The position numbers and the translations under genes are program-made. From NCBI GenBank assembly GCA_009924965.1, contig RFQN01000044.1, forward strand, positions 1-9,486: a stretch of DNA of 9,486 nucleotides. The letters run 5' to 3'. Shown in pieces: positions 1 through 7,367 of the stretch. Every line of letters starts with the position of its first letter. The first letter of the stretch is position 1. The notes under the pieces were generated by a model. That model was given only the letters and a program-made list of their open reading frames with translations, did no database searches and was not told the DNA's origin. The stretch is from Verrucomicrobiota bacterium (GTDB taxonomy: Bacteria; Verrucomicrobiota; Verrucomicrobiia; Opitutales; UBA953).

Positions 1-1087
1 GGTCAAGCAAGCCGCGGGCCTCGAGGTCGCGGATCAGGCGCGCGATGGGGCGGTCGATCTCCTTATGCATCTTCGCGACCATGTCGTGGCCCTTGCCGTG
101 CGTGTCCCACTGGAAGAAGGGCACGTATTCCGTCGTCACTTCGACGAAGCGGGCGCCGTTCTCGACCAGGCGACGGGCCAAGAGGCACCCGCGCCCGAAG
201 CGCGAGGTGTCGTACTCCTGCTGCACTTCCTTCGGTTCCAAGGTGAGGTCGAAGGCCGCGCGCTCCTTCGCGCTGAGCAGGCGGTAGGCGTTGTCCATCG
301 AACGCAGCATCGACTCCTGCTGGTAATCGCTGAGCAGGTCGCGGTGCGGCGTCGCATCCACGAGGCGGCGGAATTCCTTGTCGCGGTTGACGAAGCGGCT
401 CGCGTCCATGCCTTTGGGCGGACGCACCGCGGCGGCGGCGTCTTCCGGAAACGGCAGGTTCATCGGGCCGTATTCGCCGCCGAAGAAGCCGCCGGTCGTG
501 AAGGCCTTGAGCTCTTCGCTTTCGCCGACGCCTTCCAGGCGCTGGCCGATGTTGATAAAGGCCGGCATGACCGGATTGCGCGGGCCGAGGACGCGGGCCA
601 TCCAGGCTCCGATGTGCGGCGCCGCCACGGTCTGCGGCGGGACGTAACCGGTGTGCCAGTGGAACTGGTGGCGCGAGTGGAGGATGCTGCCGAGGTCAGG
701 CTGAACCGCGGAGCGGATGAGCGTCGCGCGATCCATGACCTGGGCGATCGACTCGAGGCCTTGGCAGATGCGGACGCCGTCGACGGCCGTCGGAATCGCC
801 GGGAAGGTGCTGAGCACGCGCTTGTACTCGAGGCCCTTCTCGTAGGGCGCGTAGCGCTTGGGATCGAAGGTCTCCGGCGCGGCCATGCCGCCCGCCAACC
901 AGATGAGGATGCACGCGTCGGCCTTCGCCGGCGGATGGACGACGGGCTTGTCCTCCGCGCCGAGGAGTTTTGGGGCGCCCAACGACAACGTGGCCAAGCC
1001 GGCCCCCGCCAAGAGACGGAGGAACTCGCGCCGCGCCAAGGGCTCAGGCAAAGCAGGATCGAGGGGCAAACCGTGGGGAAGAGGCAT
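1..1087 (-). CDS. DUF1501 family exported protein (C-terminus off window)
   Basis: Translating the minus strand from the ATG at 1087 gives 362 codons that stay open to the left edge, so the C-terminus is missing; family members are usually somewhat over 400 residues. Residues 18-43 look like a Tat signal: an R-R-E-F-L-R motif at 19-24 followed by a hydrophobic Ala/Gly/Leu stretch. After it come family-like features: a WLAGG segment followed by ETFDPK, a His-rich HQFHWHTGY segment near the middle, and a late FVEV...WDTHG segment, all typical of DUF1501, a branch related to the alkaline phosphatase/sulfatase fold. The substrate is not known for this family. The start lies 5 bp after the stop of the DUF1549/DUF1553 gene, with no Shine-Dalgarno, so translation is probably coupled to that gene. 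The pairing of these two families is common in Planctomycetota and Verrucomicrobiota. Export by Tat suggests folding, perhaps with metal, before crossing the membrane (inference). Confidence 0.87.
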   Translation of the reverse strand, partial: MPLPHGLPLDPALPEPLARREFLRLLAGAGLATLSLGAPKLLGAEDKPVVHPPAKADACILIWLAGGMAAPETFDPKRYAPYEKGLEYKRVLSTFPAIPTAVDGVRICQGLESIAQVMDRATLIRSAVQPDLGSILHSRHQFHWHTGYVPPQTVAAPHIGAWMARVLGPRNPVMPAFINIGQRLEGVGESEELKAFTTGGFFGGEYGPMNLPFPEDAAAAVRPPKGMDASRFVNRDKEFRRLVDATPHRDLLSDYQQESMLRSMDNAYRLLSAKERAAFDLTLEPKEVQQEYDTSRFGRGCLLARRLVENGARFVEVTTEYVPFFQWDTHGKGHDMVAKMHKEIDRPIARLIRDLEARGLLD

Positions 1088-1092
1088 GGGAG

Positions 1093-3489
1093 TTAGCGGA
1101 TGGTCTGGAATTCGGGGAGCATGCAGACGGCCCAGAGCAGGTCGGCGACGCCTTGTTCATTGAGCTGTGGGCCGAGGATCTCCTGCGCCACCTTCAGCTC
1201 GGCGGCGGAGGGCGGACGGCATAGCGCGGAGACGTAGAGCCACTGCGCGAATTCGTCGGGCGACTTCCAGGAACGCCTTAGGAGGTTGGCGGCGCCGCGG
1301 CCGAGGAGGTCGGTGAAAGCCTGGCCGTTCGCGAGGTCGATGGCTTCCAGCGTGCTCAGTTCATTAGGACGCATGGAGACGATCTGCTCGCGGTTCGGTC
1401 GGCCAAGCGAGCGTTGCAGCATATCCGACTTCACCAAGGAAGCGCGGGCGGGCGGACCTCCGGCGCCGCCGAGGCGGGCGAGCGCCTCGGGCAAGCGGCT
1501 AACGCCCTTGGCCCAAGGGGTCTCGGGCAACAGCGCCACGGGCTTCCAGACGGCGCCTGCGGCAGGCAGGCCGCGCGCGCTCGGGCCCGGCAACGTCCAC
1601 TCCCAACCGGCGCCAGTCGCGAGGGTCGACTCCTTCCCTTTCGCGTCGACCAGCGTGACCTGCAGCCAAAGCGCGGCGGCGTTCGGGGCCTTGCCCGCAT
1701 TGCGGCCAACGACGATGAACTCGTTGTCGCCGGCACGCAGGTGAGAGGTCAGGTCCAGGGCCTCCGGCGTCTGCCAGTCATCGCCCTTGGAGGCGGTGCG
1801 GCCGTTGACGAACAGCTCGTAAGAATTGTCGCAGGTGACCACGCAACGGGCGGCGGCGGGCATGGACACGAGCGGGAAACGGAAGCGGAAGACACGGGTC
1901 TCGCCGACAGCCGGAAGCGCGCTGCCGACCTTGTCGTTCGACCAGATCGGCTGAGCTTGCCAGACCACGGCATTCCGGGCGACCGGGGCGCGCGCCACGG
2001 CGGCATCGATCTTGGCCGGCACGGTACCCGTCAAACGCCAGAGCGCATCCACGAACTGCTCGGCCGTGAGGCGCTTGGCACGCGGCCCACGATAGACGTA
2101 CCCCTTGTCTTCGGCGTTACGGGTCAACGTCTCGGCCTGCGACTGATAAGCCTGCGACGTAGCGATGAATTCCAGGACGGCCTTCAAATCGTATTTGGAC
2201 TCCACCAAGCGGTTCGACAGGACGTCGAGGAGGTCCTGGTTCCAAGGCGCTGTCTGCATCGCGTCGACGGGATGCACGACGCCGCGCCCCATCAGGCGAT
2301 GCCAGAGGCGGTTGACGATGGTGCGCTGGAGGCGGCCGTTGTCGGGATGCGTCATGAGCGCAGCCAATTGCTGCAGGCGCTCCGCGCGCGGCTTGGTTGG
2401 GTCGATCTGGCCGAGCTCCGGAAACGGCCAGGCGGCGACCGCAGGCTTGCCGGTGGGGATGTCGCAACGGACCAGTTCCAACGGCTGGTTGGACGTGATG
2501 GCGGCGAGGCCATAGGCGTCGCGCAACTTCCAGCGGTCGATGAAGCTGTCATGGCACGACGCGCACTTCATGTTGATGCCGAGGAAAGTCTGCGAAACGC
2601 TTTGGGAGAACTGCAGCTCCGGGCGGGCCCCAGCGCTGACGCTACCGCGCCACACGATGCCCTTGCCGAACCCCTCGCTGGCCGAGGTCGGGGCGATGAG
2701 CTCGCGCACGAAGACGTCGTAGGGCTTGTTCTCCAAGAGCGAGGTGTAGAGCCAGCCGGTGATCTGCTTACGGCCGCCGTCGATGTAACCGGTGCCGGCG
2801 TAGTCGTTGCGGAGGAGGTCGTTCCAGAACGCCATCCAATGGTCGGCGTAATCGACGTTGCGGGCCAGCAGCGCCTGCACGACCTTGGTCCGCTTGTCGG
2901 GACTGCGGTCGGAGACGAAGGCCGCGGTTTCGGCGGCGCTGGGCAGGACGCCGACCAGGTCGAGCTGGACGCGACGCAGGAAGGTCGCGTCATCGGCGGC
3001 GGGCGGACGCGGAAGCTGCTTCTCCTTAAGCCAGGCATCGAGCACGCGGTCGACCGGGTGCGTGCGGCCATCTTGGGCGGCGGGTAAGACCGGCGTGCGG
3101 GGCTTCAAGGGCGGCTCGTAAGCGGGCTGCTTGAAGGCGAAGCCCTCGGTCCAGACCGCGCCCTCGGCGACCCAAGCCTTCAGCTTGGCGACTTCCGTGG
3201 GATTCAGGCCCGGGCCCTTAGGCGGCATGCGCACATCGGGATCGGCGCTGGTGACGAGTTCCAGGAGTTTGCTCTTGGCGACGTCGGACGGCACCACGAC
3301 CACGCCGTTCTCACTGCCTTCCAACAAGGCAGCTCTCGTGTTCATGGAGAAACTCCCCTTGCGCTTGTCGCCGGTGTGGCACTCGCCGCACTGCTTGCGG
3401 AGGATGGGCACGATCTCGTGGTCAAAATCCACCGCAGCCGCCAAGGGCAAGGCGGCAAGGACAAGGACATGGACCAAGGGGCTCCTCAT
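1093..3489 (-). CDS. Cytochrome c-type DUF1549/DUF1553 protein with inserted beta-sandwich
   Basis: 798 residues. A Sec signal covers about residues 1-19. Next is a PSCyt1-type (planctomycete cytochrome C) haem domain with C34-x-x-C37-H38, and an RMPP segment at 87-90 whose Met is a plausible axial ligand. DUF1549 spans roughly 145-350 and contains a second C309-x-x-C312-H313 motif, as usual in this family. DUF1553 begins near 375 (HPDNGRLQRTIVNRLWHRLMG) and ends with the LGRPNREQIVSMRP and LEAIDLANG segments at about 695-722. Between its two halves, about 505-655, lies a jelly-roll-like domain (DNSYELFVNG, then LRAGDNEFIVVGRN) that resembles galactose-binding or rhamnosidase N-terminal modules. 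The protein is probably periplasmic and haem-bearing; its reaction is unknown. It is first gene of a unit with the DUF1501 gene 5 bp downstream. The ATG at 3489 is chosen because it directly precedes the signal peptide. Confidence 0.94.
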   Translation of the reverse strand: MRSPLVHVLVLAALPLAAAVDFDHEIVPILRKQCGECHTGDKRKGSFSMNTRAALLEGSENGVVVVPSDVAKSKLLELVTSADPDVRMPPKGPGLNPTEVAKLKAWVAEGAVWTEGFAFKQPAYEPPLKPRTPVLPAAQDGRTHPVDRVLDAWLKEKQLPRPPAADDATFLRRVQLDLVGVLPSAAETAAFVSDRSPDKRTKVVQALLARNVDYADHWMAFWNDLLRNDYAGTGYIDGGRKQITGWLYTSLLENKPYDVFVRELIAPTSASEGFGKGIVWRGSVSAGARPELQFSQSVSQTFLGINMKCASCHDSFIDRWKLRDAYGLAAITSNQPLELVRCDIPTGKPAVAAWPFPELGQIDPTKPRAERLQQLAALMTHPDNGRLQRTIVNRLWHRLMGRGVVHPVDAMQTAPWNQDLLDVLSNRLVESKYDLKAVLEFIATSQAYQSQAETLTRNAEDKGYVYRGPRAKRLTAEQFVDALWRLTGTVPAKIDAAVARAPVARNAVVWQAQPIWSNDKVGSALPAVGETRVFRFRFPLVSMPAAARCVVTCDNSYELFVNGRTASKGDDWQTPEALDLTSHLRAGDNEFIVVGRNAGKAPNAAALWLQVTLVDAKGKESTLATGAGWEWTLPGPSARGLPAAGAVWKPVALLPETPWAKGVSRLPEALARLGGAGGPPARASLVKSDMLQRSLGRPNREQIVSMRPNELSTLEAIDLANGQAFTDLLGRGAANLLRRSWKSPDEFAQWLYVSALCRPPSAAELKVAQEILGPQLNEQGVADLLWAVCMLPEFQTIR

Positions 3490-3495
3490 CCCGGC

Positions 3496-3523
3496 AAACT
3501 ACGGGCTCTCGGTCGGTTATCAA
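3496..3523 (-). promoter_or_regulatory. Candidate promoter for the DUF1549/DUF1501 unit, possibly leaderless
   Basis: On the minus strand TTGATA (3523-3518, five of six bases of the -35 consensus) is followed by a 16-bp spacer and TAGTTT (3501-3496, a poor -10). Six bases then lead to the ATG at 3489, so a start of transcription at the usual distance would fall on or next to the A of the ATG. That would make the mRNA leaderless, which agrees with the lack of a Shine-Dalgarno sequence. The weak -10 keeps confidence low. Confidence 0.33.
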
Positions 3524-3587
3524 GCCGTCGCAAGCCTTGCGGCCCTTTTTGCCTTTCCGTCCCGGCCGGAAACGTCAGAGTAGAGCC

Positions 3588-3851
3588 ATGCCCCTACGCC
3601 CCACCCTACTCCTTTGCCTGCTTTGTGGCCTGTTCTCCTGGGCTGTCGCGGCCGACAGCAAGCCCGAGACCAAGCCGGACGGCAAGCCGACCGCGCCGAA
3701 GGTCGCGCCGCCGGCCATCCCCGTCTGCCCAAAGTGCAAGAAGGAGATGGAGTTTGAGGGTTACGAAATGCTCGAGGACAACGGCGGCGGCATCTTCAAA
3801 ATCTTCGTCTGCAAGGCCTGCAAGACCACGGACAAGCGTAAGCGCGACTGA
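3588..3851 (+). CDS. Small exported Cys4 zinc-ribbon protein
   Basis: 87 residues. The ATG at 3588 is preferred over in-frame upstream starts because it places a typical Sec signal at the N-terminus (MPLR then a Leu-rich core, ending AVAA near residue 22). A Lys/Pro/Asp-rich linker follows (about 23-45). The C-terminal half holds two CxxC knuckles, C47-P-K-C50 and C75-K-A-C78, 24 residues apart, which fits a rubredoxin-like or zinc-ribbon fold; the tail is basic (KRKRD). The two Cys inside the signal do not form a lipobox. I do not recognise a characterised family, and no catalytic motif is visible; metal binding is inferred from the cysteines. Zinc ribbons are usually cytoplasmic, so export is odd. 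The gene is alone in its orientation, divergent from the DUF1549 unit across 98 bp, and ends just before a strong terminator. No clear Shine-Dalgarno precedes it. Confidence 0.78.
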   Translation: MPLRPTLLLCLLCGLFSWAVAADSKPETKPDGKPTAPKVAPPAIPVCPKCKKEMEFEGYEMLEDNGGGIFKIFVCKACKTTDKRKRD

Positions 3852-3873
3852 TTACCCGCGCAGCCGACCAAAG

Positions 3874-3903
3874 AAAAGGGCGCCCCTGTGGGCGCCCTTT
3901 TTT
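3874..3903. terminator. Bidirectional intrinsic terminator
   Basis: A perfect 8-bp stem, GGGCGCCC (3878-3885) and GGGCGCCC (3890-3897), closes a CTGT loop. Six T follow on the plus strand (3898-3903) and AAAA precedes it (3874-3877), giving a U-tract on either strand and extending the stem. It lies between the convergent zinc-ribbon gene (ends 3851) and lactonase gene (ends 3921), so it can stop transcription from both sides. Confidence 0.92.
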
Positions 3904-3920
3904 GTGGGTTCAACCCCGGC

Positions 3921-5018
3921 TTAACGGGCAAACACGATGCAGCAGGAGGAACCCGCCACCACCGATTGCTTCGTGTCGGTCAGCTTGCCGGTCTCAGGAT
4001 CGACGCGATAGGCGTTGATCGTGCCGGACTTCTGGCCAGCGCAGAGCAACCAGCGGCCATCAGGGCTGAGGCCGAAGCCGCGCGGGACCGCAGGGACGTC
4101 GAGCATGTGCTGGATGAGCGCCAGTTTACCGTCGGCGCCGATCGCATAGACGGCCAGGGAATTGTGTCCGCGGTTGGAGACATAGAGAGCCTTGGCGTTG
4201 GGCAGGCAGAAAATCTCGGCCGTCGACGCGCCCTTGGCGGAAGCACCCTCCGGCAACGTCGGCAGGACCTGCACTTCCTTCATCGCGCCGGAAGCCGCAT
4301 CGACCGTGAACGTGCTGACCGTCATGAGCATCTCGTTGCACACGTAGGCGAAGCCACCCTTCGGATGGAACGCCAGATGGCGCGGGCCCGAGCCCGGCGC
4401 CACGCGGCCGGACTTCGGGTCGTTCTGGGTCAAGGCACCCTTGGCCGCGTCGAAACGGTAGATGAAGATGTCATCGGTGCCGAGGTCCGGCACATAGACG
4501 AAGCGGTTGGCGGCATCGGGATAGATGCCATGCGCATGCGGGCCGGCCTGGCGGGCCTTGTTCGGACCCGAACCTTCGTGCTGGAAGGAACTGCTGGCGA
4601 CGCCGATCGAACCGTCGGCTTGGAGCGGGAGGCAGGCGACCGAACCCGAACCATAGTTCGCGGCGAAGAGATACTTGCCGGTCTGGTCGACGGAAACGTG
4701 CGTGGCGCCCTTGCCCTTGGTGTCCTGGCCGTTGAGGAAGGTGGCCTTGCCGTCGGCGGAAAGGCGATACGCGGCGACCCCGCCGCCGGCGACTTCGGCC
4801 GTGGCGTACAGGAACTTGCCGTCGTTGCTCAAGGCCAAGTAGGACGGGCCCTTCGCCTCGGCGATGACGACGGGCGTCGAGAGCTTGCCGGTCTCCGCAT
4901 CGATGGTCCCGCGGAGGATGCCCTTGGAGTCGGGGCCGGAAGTGCCGATGTAATAGGTCAGGTCGGCGGCGAAGGCGGAGGCGGACATGAGGGCGAGGAG
5001 CGGGAGGAGGGGGCGCAT
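3921..5018 (-). CDS. Exported seven-bladed beta-propeller lactonase (YbhE/Pgl-like)
   Basis: 365 residues from the ATG at 5018, selected because it starts a Sec signal (MRPLLPLLALMSASAFA, cut near 17); a longer reading from 5090 would overlap the sulfatase stop and bury that signal. The rest is the lactonase propeller family (PF10282 type): repeated blades of the form GPSYLALSNDGKFLYA (58-72), GKYLFAANYGSGSV (114-127), GPHAHGIYPD (159-168), GPRHLAFHPKGGFAYVCNEM (211-230), SNRGHNSLAVY (281-291) and RGFGLSPDGRWLL (313-325). Conserved His at 107, 161, 163 and 214, Glu229 and Arg283 fit the active face of the fold. Cytoplasmic relatives hydrolyse 6-phosphogluconolactone; the signal peptide argues that this one acts outside the cytoplasm on another sugar lactone (inference). 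It is last in the M13-sulfatase-lactonase unit, 49 bp after the sulfatase, and ends at the bidirectional terminator. Confidence 0.9.
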   Translation of the reverse strand: MRPLLPLLALMSASAFAADLTYYIGTSGPDSKGILRGTIDAETGKLSTPVVIAEAKGPSYLALSNDGKFLYATAEVAGGGVAAYRLSADGKATFLNGQDTKGKGATHVSVDQTGKYLFAANYGSGSVACLPLQADGSIGVASSSFQHEGSGPNKARQAGPHAHGIYPDAANRFVYVPDLGTDDIFIYRFDAAKGALTQNDPKSGRVAPGSGPRHLAFHPKGGFAYVCNEMLMTVSTFTVDAASGAMKEVQVLPTLPEGASAKGASTAEIFCLPNAKALYVSNRGHNSLAVYAIGADGKLALIQHMLDVPAVPRGFGLSPDGRWLLCAGQKSGTINAYRVDPETGKLTDTKQSVVAGSSCCIVFAR

Positions 5019-5067
5019 GGGGATGAGGATAAGAGGACGCAGGCGGACGATGGTTCCAAACAAAATC

Positions 5068-6390
5068 TCAGCGCCCATCCCACCAGCCATCCAACAAGGC
5101 GGTAAGCCGCTTCACGTCGGCGGGGCGTTCGGCGGCGAGGTCGCGCTGCTCATGCGGGTCGGCCTTCAGGTCGAAAAGCCGCGGCGGCTCGGTGGCGTCG
5201 GTGGAGCCGTTGGACGTGTCGCCGGTCTTGAGTCCGCTCGACACGATGAGCTTCAGGTCACCGGCGACCAGCCAGCGGTAGCGGAGGCTGGCGGCGGGAC
5301 GACCGAGCTCACGGATGTCGTGGGTCGAATTCTGGCCGGCGACGAACGGGCGGGCGCGGAGGGCCGCATCGTCCAGCAGGTCGAGGCCATCACCGTCGGC
5401 GGGGACACGGGCGCCGGCGAGCTTGAGCAAGGTCGGCATCAGGTCCACCGCGCTGGCGGGAGCGTCCACCACGGTCGGCGCGATGTGGCCCGGCCAGCTC
5501 ACGAGGATCGGCGAACGGATGCCACCGTCGAAGGGCGACTGCTTGGAGCGCGCAAAGTCGACGACGGGCTTGTCCGTGCGCGGAATCCAGCCGTTATCCG
5601 AGATGTAGACGATGATCGTATCGCGGGTCAGGCCTTCCTTCTCGAGATGGGCGCGGACGTCGCCGATGGTCTCGTCAAACCACTCGACCATCGCGTGGTA
5701 GCGGGCCGCCTGCAGGGTCGGCGAGCGGTCGCGGTACTTGGCGAGCAAGCGCTCCGGCGGGTTGTGCGGGTCATGCGGCATCATCGGCGCATACCACGCG
5801 AAGAACGGCTTACCGTCCTTCTTCGCGCGGGTGATGAACTCCGTCAGCGGCGCCAAAGTCTTGCGGCCGATGTCGAGGCCCACGTCGCCGTGCCGACCTC
5901 CCTTGGTCATGCCCTCGGTGAAGCCACCGGTCGAATAGTCGCCCATCCACCATTTGCCGGTCTGCAGGCTGATGTACCCCTTCTCAGCCAACAAGCGCGG
6001 GAGATGCGGCGACTGCTGAAACAGCTTAACCATCTGGGCGCGGCCCTCCAGGAACGCGGGGCTCGCCTGGCGGGCCGCGGGCGTGGCTGCATTAGGCACC
6101 AGCGGGTCGTTGCCGGTGATGCCGTGCCGATGGACGTGACGCCCGGTCAAGATGGAAGCCAAGCTGGGGCCGCACAGCGAATTGGTGTCGTAGCCCCGCG
6201 GGAAGACGCGCGACTCGGCCGCGAGCTTGTCCAGGTTCGGCGTGTGCACGGCCTTGGATCCCATGAAGCCGTAGTCGAACCAGGCATGGTCGTCCGAGAT
6301 GATCATCACGATGTTCGGCGCCTTCGCGGGCGCGGTCGGTTCAGCGGCGCCCAACGCGAGGGCGACCAACAAGAGGCAAAGGTTACGCAT
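5068..6390 (-). CDS. Exported sulfatase, variant formylglycine motif
   Basis: 440 residues from the ATG at 6390, which gives a short Sec signal (residues 1 to about 16); an upstream in-frame ATG at 6435 overlaps the M13 gene and is not needed. Sulfatase family hallmarks follow in order: NIVMIISDD with metal-binding Asp33 and Asp34; the modification site at Cys73 (C-G-P-S-L, then ASILTGR); TGKWWMG with Lys146; MPHDPH with His206; ISDNGW with Asp265 and Asn266; Lys283 in the RSKQSPFDGGIRSP segment; and a C-terminal RLFDLKADPHEQRDLA segment typical of the family. The usual CxPSR Arg is Leu and the usual GKWH His is Trp148, so this belongs to an atypical subtype. It presumably removes sulfate (or another ester) from a glycan in the periplasm; the substrate cannot be read from sequence. 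It starts 8 bp after the M13 stop. Confidence 0.93.
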   Translation of the reverse strand: MRNLCLLLVALALGAAEPTAPAKAPNIVMIISDDHAWFDYGFMGSKAVHTPNLDKLAAESRVFPRGYDTNSLCGPSLASILTGRHVHRHGITGNDPLVPNAATPAARQASPAFLEGRAQMVKLFQQSPHLPRLLAEKGYISLQTGKWWMGDYSTGGFTEGMTKGGRHGDVGLDIGRKTLAPLTEFITRAKKDGKPFFAWYAPMMPHDPHNPPERLLAKYRDRSPTLQAARYHAMVEWFDETIGDVRAHLEKEGLTRDTIIVYISDNGWIPRTDKPVVDFARSKQSPFDGGIRSPILVSWPGHIAPTVVDAPASAVDLMPTLLKLAGARVPADGDGLDLLDDAALRARPFVAGQNSTHDIRELGRPAASLRYRWLVAGDLKLIVSSGLKTGDTSNGSTDATEPPRLFDLKADPHEQRDLAAERPADVKRLTALLDGWWDGR

Positions 6391-6398
6391 GGGAAAGA

Positions 6399-7367
6399 TT
6401 ACCAGATTTTCACGCGCTCCTTCGGGTCCAGCCACATGCCGTCGCCCGGCTTCGTGCCGAACGCCTCATGGAAGGAATCGACGTTGCGGAGGACGACGTT
6501 GATGCGCTGCGGCATCGGGGAATGCGTGTCCGAGAGCAGGCGGTTGCGGAGCGTCTCGGCGCGGATGTTGCCGGCGAAGGCGAACGCGTGCGCGAGGAAG
6601 AAGCGCTGCAGCGGGGTCTGGCCGGCGATGAGGCGACCCGAGCGGTAGGCTTCGGTCGTCCGGAAGGCGTCGAGGGCGATCTCCACGCCGCCCAGGTCGG
6701 CGATGTTCTCGCCCAAGGTGAGCTTGCCGTTGACGCGGATGCCGGGCAGCGGCTCTTCCTTGTCGTATTGGGCGACGATCCGGTCGCAACGGTCGCGGAA
6801 GCCTTTCTCCGTCGGCGGCGACCAGCCCTGCTCCAGGCGTCCGGTCGGCCCGAAGCGGCGACCCGAGTCATCGAAGCCGTGCGTCAGCTCATGACCGATG
6901 GTGCAGGCGATGAACCCGTAGAGCACCGCGTCGTCGAGGAGCTCGCCGTCGTACGTCGGGACGGCGAGGATGGCCGCGGGCATGACGATCTCATTGTTCA
7001 TGGGGCTGTAGTAGGCGTTCACCGTGTAAGGACGCATGCCCCACTCTTCCCGTTCCGGGGCGCCGCCGACGCGGGCGAAGGTGCGGGCCCGCGACCACTT
7101 GCTCACGTTGACGAGGTTCTGGGCGAGGCCGTCGGCGCGGATCTCCACGCCTTCATAGCCGCGGAACTTATCGGGATAGCCCACGCGCAGCTTGATGGCG
7201 GCGAGCTTGCGCAAGGCCCAGGCCTGCGTGTCCGCATCCATCCACTCCAGCTTGCGGATGCGGGCGGCGAAGGCGGTCCGCACGTTCTCGCAGACGAGCC
7301 GGAAGCGTTCGCGCTGGGCCGGAGAAAAACGGCGGGCGACGTATTCCTTGCCCAGCAGGTCGCCCAA
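6399..7367 (-). CDS. M13 peptidase catalytic C-terminal fragment
   Basis: 322 residues if read from the TTG at 7367; the frame is open from 7379. It holds the complete catalytic half of an M13 peptidase: WMDADTQAWALRKL then IGYPDK-like RVGYPDK (62-67), the NAYYSPMNNEIVMPAAIL substrate-binding segment (117-134), the zinc motif H159-E-L-T-H163 (bases 6879-6893), the third ligand and partner in E220-NIA-D224, the SPMPQRIN segment (283-290) and the C-terminal Trp322. Such intact motifs argue that the lesion upstream is recent or artefactual. Without a signal or N-terminal domain this piece would not be exported. The sulfatase ATG lies 8 bp past its stop. Confidence 0.72.
   Translation of the reverse strand: MGDLLGKEYVARRFSPAQRERFRLVCENVRTAFAARIRKLEWMDADTQAWALRKLAAIKLRVGYPDKFRGYEGVEIRADGLAQNLVNVSKWSRARTFARVGGAPEREEWGMRPYTVNAYYSPMNNEIVMPAAILAVPTYDGELLDDAVLYGFIACTIGHELTHGFDDSGRRFGPTGRLEQGWSPPTEKGFRDRCDRIVAQYDKEEPLPGIRVNGKLTLGENIADLGGVEIALDAFRTTEAYRSGRLIAGQTPLQRFFLAHAFAFAGNIRAETLRNRLLSDTHSPMPQRINVVLRNVDSFHEAFGTKPGDGMWLDPKERVKIW

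Noticed and set aside
65..1096. 343-codon plus-strand open frame opposite the DUF1501 gene
   Set aside because: The minus strand encodes a clear DUF1501 protein; the plus reading has no recognisable motif.
1414..3087. 557-codon open frame on the plus strand opposite the DUF1549/DUF1553 gene
   Set aside because: It is antisense to a well-supported gene; its Arg/Gly/Asp/Val-rich composition is what GC-rich third positions produce, and no domain is recognisable.
3597..3632. Lipoprotein signal in the zinc-ribbon protein
   Set aside because: The Cys residues in the hydrophobic core are preceded by Leu, not the Gly/Ala/Ser a lipobox needs, and a normal AxA cleavage site follows.
5019..5090. Upstream ATG at 5090 for the lactonase
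   Set aside because: It would overlap the sulfatase stop and put 24 non-family residues before a good signal peptide; 5018 is the better start.
4987..6648. 553-codon plus-strand open frame opposite the sulfatase gene
   Set aside because: Antisense shadow that runs over a gene boundary, with low-complexity Arg/Gly/Val sequence and no family signal.
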